The position numbers were made by a program, and so were the translations under genes. This document shows positions 33,196 through 43,414 of a DNA stretch of 64,000 bases, one piece after another (positions within the stretch are counted from its first letter, which is position 1; every line of letters starts with the position of its first letter). The notes beneath the pieces are model-generated. The model did no database searches. It saw only the letters and a list, made by a program, of their open reading frames with translations, and had not been told where the DNA came from. The stretch comes from Gamarada debralockiae (taxonomy: Eukaryota > Ascomycota > Leotiomycetes > Helotiales > Hyphodiscaceae), in the NCBI GenBank assembly GCA_002803225.1, contig NXFV01001992.1, forward strand, positions 20,285 through 84,284. Direction: 5' to 3'.

Positions 33196-34105
33196 ATGTC
33201 TTACACCCGCAAACTAAGTGTCAAAGGAGCGATGCTCTTTAGACTATCCCTTGCCTCCAATATTCAAAGCACAGACTTCGCCAGTCTCGATGTCAACCGA
33301 GTTTCATTGGCTGGCTTGGGAGTTTTGATATTGGATGAGGCCAATAACAAACAGTCTTCTAACGACGCAGTTGTTGGGATGAAGAGTGTAAATGGAAGGG
33401 AGTTGATGGGAGATTTGGAAGACTACGACTTCACCACTTATGGAGGATAATCTGGGCAGGAGTATCTCCTTTTGTATACTAACCCGCTTCCGGATGTATC
33501 GAAGGATAACTTTGCAAAGTCAAAGTTCTGCGAACCTGACTACGAAGAAGACTTTGCTTGGAACTTGGAGGAAGACAGAGGGATGTTTGGTTCTGATATG
33601 CCATCAGTGCTCCCCGTCTTGACGCGCTGTTCTTTCTTTCCATTTTTAGGCTAAAAATATGCGATTAGGAATGTGGGAACCAATGAGTACTCTCATGTCA
33701 TTCACTTCAGAAAGAACACTCTATTTCAGATCCTAATCTCTCCTACCTCCCCAGTGACAGCATGTTCCAACCACCCTCAGCCTCGGAGATACCTCTCAGT
33801 GAGTACTCCTAATCTAATCTAATAAACCCGTTCACATTTCCCCTTTCAACCAACACCTGACTGACGCAAACCCCAAGACAAACCAATGACACGACTACGA
33901 ATCCAGCACGTCGCTTCACCTGCGACTTCCCAACGTGCACGCGCACCTACGGCCACAGAGCCGAACTCCAACGCCACCAGAAGATCCGTTCAGGAGTGAA
34001 AGCCATCCCTGCCCATTCGCTACGTGTGACCGAGCTGGAAGTAGTGGGTTTGCGCGGAAGGACCACTTAAAGCAGCATTTGAGGTTGGTGCATCGTAGGA
34101 CGTGA
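33196..34105 (+). pseudogene. two-finger C2H2 transcription factor, broken
   Basis: The frame from ATG 33196 reads acidic, coding-like sequence, hits TAA at 33448-33450, and continues in the same frame to about 33640 with NPLPDVSKDNF and DYEEDFAWNLEED. After intron(s) the terminal exon encodes finger 1, FTCDFPTCTRTYGHRAELQRH, a C-x4-C-x10-H start with the normal linker. Finger 2, CPFATCDRAGSSGFARKDHL...HLRLVH, ends at TGA 34103-34105. The two fingers are in different frames: an indel lies near 34000-34013. The finger pair is the common fungal small C2H2 layout. With a stop and a frameshift the gene should not make a working regulator, unless an unseen splice removes both. Confidence 0.62.
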
Positions 34106-35088
34106 CTTCGGGGTACGGCTACCAGCATTGGATATGGGAAGATGGGGGGGTGAGGAGATCTGAGGGATGAGGGGTTGTAGGGCGTTATGACTTATGAATA
34201 CGCTTTTTGTCGTCTCTCTCGTCTGCTAGTTTTGGGTTTGCTATTGAAGAAGGGGGATGGGTAATTTCGTATTTGGAGCTAGTATTTCCTAATATATACG
34301 ACCTCTGACTCTCACCGTATTCCTCCCAAATATGCATCGTATTATAATGTTGTAAGAGTAGCCTCTGGGTGCCAATCTCAATAGAAGGAAAACCTACACC
34401 CCAACCCACAATCGAGAAGACTTCATCCAGCTCACAACAGGTTGTCATCCAAGTCTCCCAAACAGCACTTCGTGTTCTTTCCCAATTCCCTAAACATAAT
34501 CTCCCGACTCCTAAAAGTACCATGACCTGTACGCTCACGGCACCATCCCCCGCAATCGTGTATTGCTCTGAGCGACCAACTTCCCAATGATGAAACGTTC
34601 TAAGAGACAAAACATCTGAGAAGAGTGATATGTAAAGTGTTGAACGGCGTAGAATGTGAAAATCGAGTAGTATGGAGATCAAGAAGTGTGACAATTGCAT
34701 TGTGAGGAAAGCAAGGAGTACGACAGGCCCATTGTGTGGAAATCGCCAACTTCGAACCTACAGCCAAGTGCAACGTACAACAAAAAAAAAAAAAAAAATT
34801 TTGTTTTTTGGGGGTTTTGCCATTACGCGGATATGCGATTCAAGAACTACAACGGTTTTTATTCTGATATTTGTGCTCCGAGTTCTTTCACTTCATCAGT
34901 ATCATTTGCACATTTTGTTCGCATTGCAAGTCATGAAGGAGGGAAAGAGAATTGCCCATTCATTCTATCATTTGCTTCCTCCTGATTTCATCAACATAAA
35001 TCACCATCCTCTCTCCCTACCAGCCTTCCTATCTCCACCTCTCACTACACTCAACTACTTCTTGAGTCTCATCCCGTCCACCGTCCCC
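34106..35088. other. intergenic; A17 run
   Basis: Downstream flank of the agmatinase gene. A run of 17 A lies at 34782-34798 followed by TTTTG. ORFs at 34185-34700 (minus) and 34369-34590 (plus) overlap each other and match nothing I recognise. Confidence 0.45.
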
Positions 35089-36651
35089 CTAAATCTCCTC
35101 CTTCCCCTCACCCTCCTCCATCATCAAGCTCAAAGGCCCCTTCTTAACCATCAAGCTCATAATCTCATACAACGCATCAGCAGCTGCCATGGTCGTATGC
35201 TCAGCATTCGTATCATACGCTGGAGCTACCTCGACGATGTCTGCAGCGATGAGGTTGATGCCTTCCAAGCCGCGGATGATCGTGCGAAGTTCGCGAGTCG
35301 ACCAGCCGCCTGTCTCGGGGGTGCCTGTTGCGGGTGCAACTATTCACGTTCTCATCAGCAATCACGAGCGAAAGGAGAGGAAGGGAAGAGAAGAGGAAGG
35401 GAAGAGAAGAGGAAGGGAAGAGAAGAGGAAGGGAAGAGAAGAGGAAGGGGGACTGACAAGCAGGATCCAACGTATCAATATCAAGAGATAGATACACTGG
35501 CTTCGTCGTGCCGACTCGATCGATAATTTTTTTAATGATGCCGTCCATGCCTATCGTGTCGATTTCTCGAGCTTCAACGATTTCGAAGCCGCAGTACCCA
35601 TCATTCTCATAATCGCTCGGACCACTCAACGTCGTTCGGATCCCAGCATGAATATTCGTATCATTAGCTAGCAAGCCTTCTTGTGCGGCGTGGTAGAAAT
35701 ATGTGCCGTGGTTTATGGATGCTACTTTGGAGGGGGATCCGCCGAAGACTTTCGGCTTCCAGGTGTCGAGGTGAGAGTCGAAGTGGATTACGGAAACGGG
35801 GCCGTAGGCGCGGTTTATGGAGCGTAGGAGGGGGAGCGTTATGGTGTGGTCGCCGCCCAGAGTGATGACTCGTGGGAGGGTCTTGCCGTTTTTGGCAGGC
35901 CCCTTCTTCTTGGAGTCGGTGGCTGGGGCGCGAGAGAGGATCGAATTGTGGCCTTCTTCGATTTGATGGAGGGCCCATGTGTTGTCATATCTGCGACATC
36001 CAACTATCAGTTAAGTCCAGAGGGGGACCGGGGAGGGCACGTACGAAGTAACGGGAATATCTCCACAATCCAACACTGTAGCCCAGCTGTTGAACGGATT
36101 CGTATCCAAAGGCACGTTATACCCTCCACTGAAACCAACCCTGCGTGAGCCTATGTGCAGACGGGATCAGCTTGTGTGCGTGGGGACGTACTATAAATTG
36201 AGACGGCGAGAACCTTGACGGATTCCTGAGGGACCGAAACGCGCGCCTGGTCGGTAGGAGGTTCCTGTGTCGAAGGGAGCTCCTGCATATCAATTGTTAG
36301 CTTGATGCAACTAGGGATACCTTGATGGGTAGTTCAATTGGTATATGAAGAGGAGGGACATACCGATGAATGCTATGTCGTACTTCGCGTCATCGGAGGC
36401 AAGGCATGGATAGTATGGCAGACGACCGAAAGTTGAGATACCCGAGAAGACGGAATCGGCCTGTCGAGTGTCAGTGTTGCGTCGCAGAGAGGAGTTGGAA
36501 TCAATTGGCATACCTGAGTTCCACCATCACCTGGCAAGGTGTTATACCAAAGAGCCTTGTGCGGACCTGCGATTGGGATCTGGTGTTCATGATCACCATG
36601 TGCAAGTGCACTGGCAGCCAGAGCTGCGGCAGTGAGGATGTTAGTGAACAT
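35089..36651 (-). CDS. agmatinase/ureohydrolase family, with signal peptide
   Basis: At least six minus-strand exons. The N-terminus [23 protein letters not shown] is a clear signal peptide with an Ala-rich core. Family motifs follow in order: [41 protein letters not shown] (metal-binding D-x-H-x-D) and SLDIDTLDP joined through an intron to [13 protein letters not shown]. All Mn-binding residues are present. The enzyme hydrolyses agmatine or a related guanidino compound to urea and an amine. The last intron (donor GTCAGT) contains a 16-bp purine-rich tandem repeat. Sorting to the secretory path is unlike cytosolic bacterial agmatinases but common among fungal paralogues. Stop TAG at 35091-35089. 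Substrate cannot be fixed from sequence; paralogues use guanidinobutyrate or proclavaminate. Confidence 0.9.
35375..35447. repeat. 16-bp purine minisatellite inside an agmatinase intron
   Basis: About 4.5 copies of AGGAAGGGAAGAGAAG in a row on the plus strand. The array is entirely purine on this strand and lies within the last intron of the ureohydrolase gene, so it lengthens its polypyrimidine tract. Confidence 0.9.
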
Positions 36652-38592
36652 GATTGTTAGTTCAGCAATTGAACAAGAGAGGGAAAGGAAAGCCAGAGAG
36701 GAGTGGGATTGTCTTTATGTGCAGTGCTGTGTTGTCAATGCGGTCTTTATGCATCATTGGCGCCATGTTGACTGACGGTTATTACAGTAGAGGGGTAGCA
36801 ATTGGTTACCTTATGCTGTCGGAGCTGTTGCATATCTAACAGCAGCCAGTGCTATCGGTGGCGGACTTCCATGAAGATCACTTGAAAATGTTCTATGCTG
36901 CTGGTCATATCACGTTAGGTAAACTTGTGCTAAGATGTGATAGCAACAGCAATGAAGGGGAATGGCCAGTGCGGGCAAGAGATAAAGAGGACGTAAGAGG
37001 TATAAAAACGCGCTGTAATATGGCCTAGGCAATGGGTTTATGATTTCTGTGTTTGTATGAGAGAGCATGACAGTAAGTGTTTGGTAAGTTGTAATTGAGT
37101 AATGAGTCGGTAATGGACAGGGGCGTGAGGGGTAGCTTGTAATGATTTTCGAAAGCGGTGAGGTAATTGATAAGGGAGGGGTTGAGCTTTATCGGACAAG
37201 ATTGTGGAAGGGCGGCGAGGAGATATGAAAAAGCGGCGTGATGAATATTGATGCCTTACATTCAAGCAAGGTACGCGCGGTAACATGGCGCACGTGACGA
37301 GCATCGTCGCAAACCAAATGAGTTGATGCTGTATCATCTTGGAGAATGAAGAGATAAATGAGAAGGAATAGCCCCAATGCTTTGCGCAGTCCTTGCAGGG
37401 TCCCAGAATCCGGTAGCTTTGATACTTCATCAGGTGACTGGCTTCGATCCGCTGCGCAATACCTTGCCAAAACGCAGCTCTGCGGAAAAGCATCACAAAA
37501 TCCTTTCCGGAGTCTGTAGATACTTTGTATCTTTGTATTGCCTAGGCTTGTGAAAGTCTTGGGATGTCCTCCTGATTTGCCCATCCTCTCAACCCGTCAT
37601 TGATCCGCCCAGCCTCCTGCTTTTTCTTCTTCACTCGCTGCGTGACGCTTGACCACTTGCGCTGGAAGGATGCAGTAGAAAGTGGCCTCAACAGGAATAC
37701 CTTCCATTTAGATGCCTCAATCCATCAACTGACTGTATCGCTTGATTCGTCGGCTTTTTTCCTACTCCCTACTGCCGCATGCTCATTGCATACGTTTCAT
37801 GCAGTCTCTCCTGCTTGAAATCCAGACTAGAAATCATTTTCCTTTCTCTGTCGGCCTGCCTTGATCATTTGATTCGCGGATTCCGTCTCGGATCATGCAG
37901 CAGCATTTCTACTACGGGAACCCACTCACTGCACCCAAGCAGCAAGTCGTCGCTGCCTTTGCGTCAGTACCGTCCGTCCTGCACCCAATTAGGCGGATTC
38001 AAGGCCCTTCCAACTCCTCATCCTCAGACTTTTGCGCCAGATCTCACATCACTTCAACCTCCTCGAATACGTATCGGCGAGTCGCATTCACTGTAGCCAG
38101 CCCGTAGCGACGACGATAATTTCATCACATATCCCGATAAACACGAATTGCGAATCAGACGAGTCGCTCGCTGACTGAGGGGATTTGAATCACTGTTCCG
38201 TCGAGAGGCTTCTTGCATTCTACCTTCACTGTCCTTTCTTCCAACTCAAGTATTCCGAGGCGCCGCACCAAATCGTTCGAGAGAAGCAGGCGCCACTACT
38301 TTCTTTTCTTCGCTCATTGCCTTCCCGTAACACCATAATTTCGCGACTTTCACGACTCGTTTCTAGATTTCCCATTTGCGATAAAGAGACAACAAGCTAC
38401 GAGGCCAAATACGACGCGCCCCAACCTTCTACAGATTACCATCTCATGCAGCCTGCCGGGTTGAAAATATAAGATGCGATGATCTTTTTGGAACGAATCG
38501 ATGACCAGACGATTACCCCAAAATAATACCATTCCCCAGAACCCAGCATTTACTCGGCGTGAATGCTCCTCACTCAGACGAACTGGCTCAAG
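36652..38592. other. intergenic, promoter of two divergent genes
   Basis: Lies between the agmatinase (minus) and the 1,000-aa protein (plus). Pyrimidine-rich runs (tcttcttcactcg, ttcttttcttcgctc) near 37610-38320 are typical of long fungal leaders. ORFs at 37038-37584 are overlapping and unsupported. Confidence 0.5.
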
Positions 38593-41592
38593 ATGCCGGC
38601 CCGAGAGCTCGGAGCTTCATTTGAGGCTCCAAATGGAGCTCATGCCGTTGGTACTACATTATTGAAGAGACACAAGATATTACCACATCCTCGAGAAGAA
38701 CGGGTTATTGACTTCAATTCTTCCACCCCCGCGGCGAAACCTCGAGACCTTGTTATCGATACTGGTACATCATCCATGACAAGCTCAGATACATCGAGCC
38801 CTCGCACATTAAAACACGCATCAAGACGAATTGGGGCCCCAGGCTTACCTCCAACCCCTCCAACCCATTCTCGGCAATCATCAGGCAGTCATCCAACAGT
38901 CTCTTCAGCCCCGAGATACGATACTTCCGTTAAGAGTCCTTCGGATGTACCTTCAGCCCCAAGTACCCCGCCAAATCAAAAGAGTCCGCCTACTCCAGAC
39001 GTCACTCCCCCACGTGCCATGCCTCCTTTAGCATTTCGACCTCCTCCAAGTGATCGATACCCCTCTTCACGAACCGACTCCTTCAAAACGGCGAGAGAGA
39101 ACCCATATTCATCAGACGAGGATGATCTTTCAACAGTACGGCCAGTTCTGCCTTCGGCGAGGCAATCGAAGGACACTGTTCCACAAATACTAAACAGAAA
39201 TTTGAAGCGCAAAGAGGTTGGATTAGGGTTGGGCCTGGAATCAGATAATGAGGGCACTGCAACGCCTAGAGGAAATGCAGACTCTCAGCAGGAATTTGTT
39301 GTCTTTGATGGAGAATGGGGATCTACAGAAGAAGCAAGCGAAGTGGAGCGAGAATGGGACGACAACCTCATGAGGAATGTTACGGTACGGAAACGACCTG
39401 GACGAAAACTACATATGTTCACCAATGGAGCTGGTGATGAAGTTGTGGAGGACGATATCGTATCACCGACGAATGCGACGAGAATTGTTCGTAGCTTACC
39501 TCTGCAGGAGAGAATAGCCAGGCACCGATTGGAGAGGGATGCAGCCGATCGGACGTCGACAGAGAAATTTGCAGAACAAATTGCGTTACCTGCAGCGGTT
39601 GCAGATCTTGAATCTCCTACAACTCCAGACGTCAGAAGATTTTCAGCAATGTCGGGACGATCGACTAATTCCACTGTGGTTGAGGCCATGGTTATCAATA
39701 CGCCCCCATTACGACAAAAGACACTTCGGCATACCAAGAAGTACATTGGCTTGAGGGACTTCAGCTCTGATCAGTCATCGAAGAGCTCAGCGCCAAATTC
39801 AGTGATCTCTGGCGATATACAACATCGTCTGGTCCATAAAACTTCGAGAATACCTGATAGACGGCATCGAAGTTTAGCCTCGAATGCAACTGTGAGCACG
39901 ACATCCAGCAGTAGATCACGACGAGAGGTTCTCAGAAATGGTGGCATTCCCGTTGTTGTCATCCCTGATCGTCGTTCTTCTACGAAATCATCCAAGACGC
40001 CGTCTCTCAGATCAACAAGTAGTCGACGAACGAAGCGAAGTATATCTCTTAGCTCAGCTCCATTATCACAATCTTCAAAGTACAACGAACCCGGGTATTT
40101 TGATACTCTCCTATCGCGAAAGCGCACCCAATCGGAATCTGCGGGTTCAGGACATTCAGAACGGACTATCGACTATCCTCCAACCATCCCGGCCAGACGG
40201 TCTTCTCTCTCGGCTCCAACGAGTCGGAACACTTCACGTGCTGGTTCTCTCACCGCCGAAAGTTTGAAGGCACACAACATGATCCAAGACAAGAATCGGG
40301 TGTTGAAGAAAGAGCCAGTGATCCACAATCCCCCTACGGAACCGAAGGAGGAGGCTCCGAGTGGCCACTTGAGTGTTGATCACAATGGCGACCCGTTATT
40401 CGGGACCCGACCATCCACGCAAGTCACCCCATTCTCTCAAGTATCCTACGAAACTGCAGGTACTACTGCAGAAGTCTCGGAAGCTATGGCAGTCACGTTG
40501 TTTCCACACCAGAATAAATCAGTTCTCGTTGTACAGCAGCAAAAAGTACCCGAATCGTCACCCTCTCTCAAACCGGAACCTTCACCTCCTTCTCTCAAAG
40601 CTATCAATACCTCACAGCCGAAGGTGGCCGTCAATGGGAAAGCCACCATGGGTCCAGTCACACCTCCTCAACCCAGTCATCCCATGGACGAAGTCGACTC
40701 ACCGCTTCGAAATCCTCGTGCGCCGCCAGATCCCCCTGCAGGACCACCCGCGATCAAGTTCATTCCTCCGACACCTGCAGCTCTTACGCCTGGCCAAGAA
40801 GAGGACCGGCAATTGGGCTATTACGATGAGCGACCTGCTACTTCGGACAAGCCTAAGCGGACAATGTCTCTCATGCGTCGTGCGTTCAGTAATCGTCGAA
40901 ATTCGGAGCCTGCACAGCCTGGAGCTGGGTTCTTGCAGCGTACGTTGTCGCTGGGTAGTCGCCGTCCTGTATTGAATGACGAATCGACGCAAACTTCCAA
41001 GGGCAATGCGAATCTGTCTACTCTCTATCCCTCAGTTGCAGATCAGCCAGCGGATGGCAGTAAATTGCATCCATTCTGGCGACCAACTCATTTCTGGGAT
41101 GACCTTGAGGACCATGATTCTGACGCTGATGACGAACTTTGCTATCCACCCATCGACAACAGACCAGCGCCTCCAAAACGCAGCCTGAGCGGCAAACTGA
41201 AGCGCACTTTCGCTATCCTGCCCATCAAGGACGACGAGTACGACATCTATCCCGTGGATCGGAGGACGATGCGGAGGACGGCTAGCGGGAATATGAGGGT
41301 TGTGAAGCAGCGCAGTAATTCGAGCCTCAAAAGAGAAGCTGATAGGAGGAGATATGGTGTGCCTGGTCCGGATGATTTTGGATATGGCTTTAAGGACGGG
41401 AATGGTGGGAGAGGGCATACGATTCCGGTGCTTGGTGTGAGGGTCGAGTATGTAGGGTGGAGTGGGATGAAGAGACGGTTGAGCGAGAGGAGACGCGAGC
41501 AGAGGAGTGAGAAGTTGAGGGCAAGTATTAGTGCGCCGAGGGGGGTGCAGAGTGGTGTTGATGATGTGCTGAGGAGGAGGAGCCAGGTCTAA
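38593..41592 (+). CDS. large conserved, mostly disordered fungal protein
   Basis: One open frame of about 1,000 codons. I prefer ATG 38593 (MPARELGASF) to 38563. The N-terminal half is rich in Ser, Thr, Pro with LPPTPPTHSRQSS and many S/T-P sites, so likely heavily phosphorylated. A conserved-looking block reads FVVFDGEWGSTEEASEVEREW, followed by basic patches (VRKRPGRKLHMF). The C-terminus is ordered in parts: HPFWRPTHFWDDLEDH, then a basic region ending in VLGVRVEYVGWSG and Arg-rich helices. I recall similar unnamed proteins in many Pezizomycotina; no enzymatic domain is visible. Codon use and the absence of stops over 3 kb make it certainly coding. Function unknown; a cytoskeletal or polarity scaffold would suit but is a guess. 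Confidence 0.9.
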   Translation: MPARELGASFEAPNGAHAVGTTLLKRHKILPHPREERVIDFNSSTPAAKPRDLVIDTGTSSMTSSDTSSPRTLKHASRRIGAPGLPPTPPTHSRQSSGSHPTVSSAPRYDTSVKSPSDVPSAPSTPPNQKSPPTPDVTPPRAMPPLAFRPPPSDRYPSSRTDSFKTARENPYSSDEDDLSTVRPVLPSARQSKDTVPQILNRNLKRKEVGLGLGLESDNEGTATPRGNADSQQEFVVFDGEWGSTEEASEVEREWDDNLMRNVTVRKRPGRKLHMFTNGAGDEVVEDDIVSPTNATRIVRSLPLQERIARHRLERDAADRTSTEKFAEQIALPAAVADLESPTTPDVRRFSAMSGRSTNSTVVEAMVINTPPLRQKTLRHTKKYIGLRDFSSDQSSKSSAPNSVISGDIQHRLVHKTSRIPDRRHRSLASNATVSTTSSSRSRREVLRNGGIPVVVIPDRRSSTKSSKTPSLRSTSSRRTKRSISLSSAPLSQSSKYNEPGYFDTLLSRKRTQSESAGSGHSERTIDYPPTIPARRSSLSAPTSRNTSRAGSLTAESLKAHNMIQDKNRVLKKEPVIHNPPTEPKEEAPSGHLSVDHNGDPLFGTRPSTQVTPFSQVSYETAGTTAEVSEAMAVTLFPHQNKSVLVVQQQKVPESSPSLKPEPSPPSLKAINTSQPKVAVNGKATMGPVTPPQPSHPMDEVDSPLRNPRAPPDPPAGPPAIKFIPPTPAALTPGQEEDRQLGYYDERPATSDKPKRTMSLMRRAFSNRRNSEPAQPGAGFLQRTLSLGSRRPVLNDESTQTSKGNANLSTLYPSVADQPADGSKLHPFWRPTHFWDDLEDHDSDADDELCYPPIDNRPAPPKRSLSGKLKRTFAILPIKDDEYDIYPVDRRTMRRTASGNMRVVKQRSNSSLKREADRRRYGVPGPDDFGYGFKDGNGGRGHTIPVLGVRVEYVGWSGMKRRLSERRREQRSEKLRASISAPRGVQSGVDDVLRRRSQV

Positions 41593-42228
41593 TCGCCATC
41601 TTCCCTTAAACTACCCACATCACGCGAATTGGAAACAAGGAAACGGAAGGCTGGACCGAAGGAAAGAAACGGCTGTACCATTAAAATCACGGACGGAAAG
41701 AAGATCTCCCCGGAGGAGTGGAGCGCTTGCTTGTTTTACGTACCTTGTACTTTCCTCAGATTTTTCCCGGGCATTTTCTTCATTTAGCGAGCGATTTCTT
41801 CTCGTTTGCTTTTTTTACATTTATGGCTCGGGCTTTTATGACGGAAATGATGATACGAAGAATATGACTCTCTTGAATTTTTTGCGAAGTATCTAAAGTG
41901 GTCGTGTCCTTAAGAGATGATGAGGGATGATTGATGACCTATAGAAACGGGAGAGAATCGAAATGACGTTGAACACATTGATATCAGTAGAGTGAGATGT
42001 GAAGTGATTTTGTGGACTGAGTGAAGTGAACGCTGAGGGGAAGGGCCGAAAGGGGAAGGCACGCTAGCGGCCGCATAAATTTCGAAATATTTCTCACCGT
42101 CCCCTCACAAGTGTAACCACTCCACCAATCTCCCTCCCATAATCCCATAACCATTCCAACTACCACCCCTCCTAATACCAAAACCTTACTTCTCCAAACC
42201 ACCGCCCTGCAATTGCCGAGAACAAGAG

Positions 42229-42728
42229 ATGGCGCAAGGAGCAATCAAATCCAAACCTGCAGCCGCCACCGCAAAATCTGGCAGACGCCAAACGGTGCTG
42301 GGCCCGAAGAAAGGTGCACGAACGATCGCGCCTAGAAAGCAGGTTTTAGTCAAGAATGCTAAGATGACTAAGGTTTGTGTCACTCTTCCCTTTCCTTGTG
42401 CGTGCAGATAGTGGGATTAGAGTGAGCAGATTCGGTGAAGGACTGGGCTACGCGGAAGGCTTGAAATTGGCGGGATTTTCACTGTGGTTTGGAGGGAAGT
42501 GAATTGGGAGATTTGGAGGGTATTGAGACTGGCAAAGGGGTAGAGGCTGACGGAAAGCAGAAACATTCCGCAGGCCTAACAGCGATGACTGAACGAACGC
42601 TTGGCGCGAAGGCGGGACATTTGGAGTTGTTGAAGGGTGGGAAGAAGAATAAAGATGCGAGGGATGGGAAGGATGCTAAGGGGAAACCGGTTGAGGTTCA
42701 GAAGGGGGGTAGTAAGAAATTTGGCTGA
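42229..42728 (+). CDS. small basic UPF0390/DUF2462-like protein
   Basis: Two exons: 42229-42372 and 42561-42728, 103 aa. The start [18 protein letters not shown] is the family's MAQGxxKxK signature. The first exon is Ala/Lys/Arg-rich, the second has [28 protein letters not shown], matching the conserved middle of the Leydig-cell-tumour-10-kDa homologue family. The intron is long for this region (188 nt, GTTTGT...AAGCAG). The protein is probably nucleolar or ribosome-related; its biochemical role is not known. Intact, no oddities. Confidence 0.78.
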
Positions 42729-43414
42729 GATTGGTGTGCGAGTGTTGGAATCAGGATGCTGAATATTGTGCGAGGGAACGACGATCCAGGTTGGAAGAGA
42801 ATATACAGAGAAGAGGCAGAAGATGAGCCGGGATGGAGAGGAGGTGCTCCAAAGATTTGGTACAGGGGTTAATATCGGCTAGGGCGAGGAAGGAAGCGCG
42901 GTGCTCCATCGTCAAGACTGGTCTGCGGGGTTTTTGGAAAGCGTCACTGCAATTCGGGCATGTTGTGAGCTGCAGAATAGGTATCACCAGGCTCCTATCT
43001 TCGAGCAGTTTGACAGAATTCAACAGTGGTCAATCTCGCATCTTCATTTCTTTTGCTATTACTCAACGAAGTTTATTCCCTACCTTCCAATGCTACATAT
43101 CCTAAAATATGCCACATCCTCTCAAACGATCTACTTAAACTTGTTCATCCTACATTCACCACAAGCCCTCAGCTTGCTGTCCTACACTCAAACGTAATTT
43201 GGCGATTTCTTAGAGCGGTGCTTGCTTCATGCTATCCTCTGATGATATCCCATCCTACATGTCAGCAAGTGCCTGCTTTTCCTCCCTTTGCCAATTCGAT
43301 TTGTGTTCCTTGGCCGAATCGATTTGTGCTTCTGGTTGTGCTTCCTTGGCTGAATCAGGGTTCGCCTCCTTGGTCTTCTGCACAGCCTACGCCTTGTCCC
43401 CAATCTCTTGCACT

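Noticed and set aside
34672..35526. 284-codon plus-strand ORF opposite the agmatinase
   Set aside because: It crosses an A17 run and the minisatellite and is antisense to a well-supported enzyme.
38831..41418. Long antisense and shifted ORFs inside the 1,000-aa gene
   Set aside because: They follow from the Ser/Pro-biased composition of the real frame and have no independent motifs.
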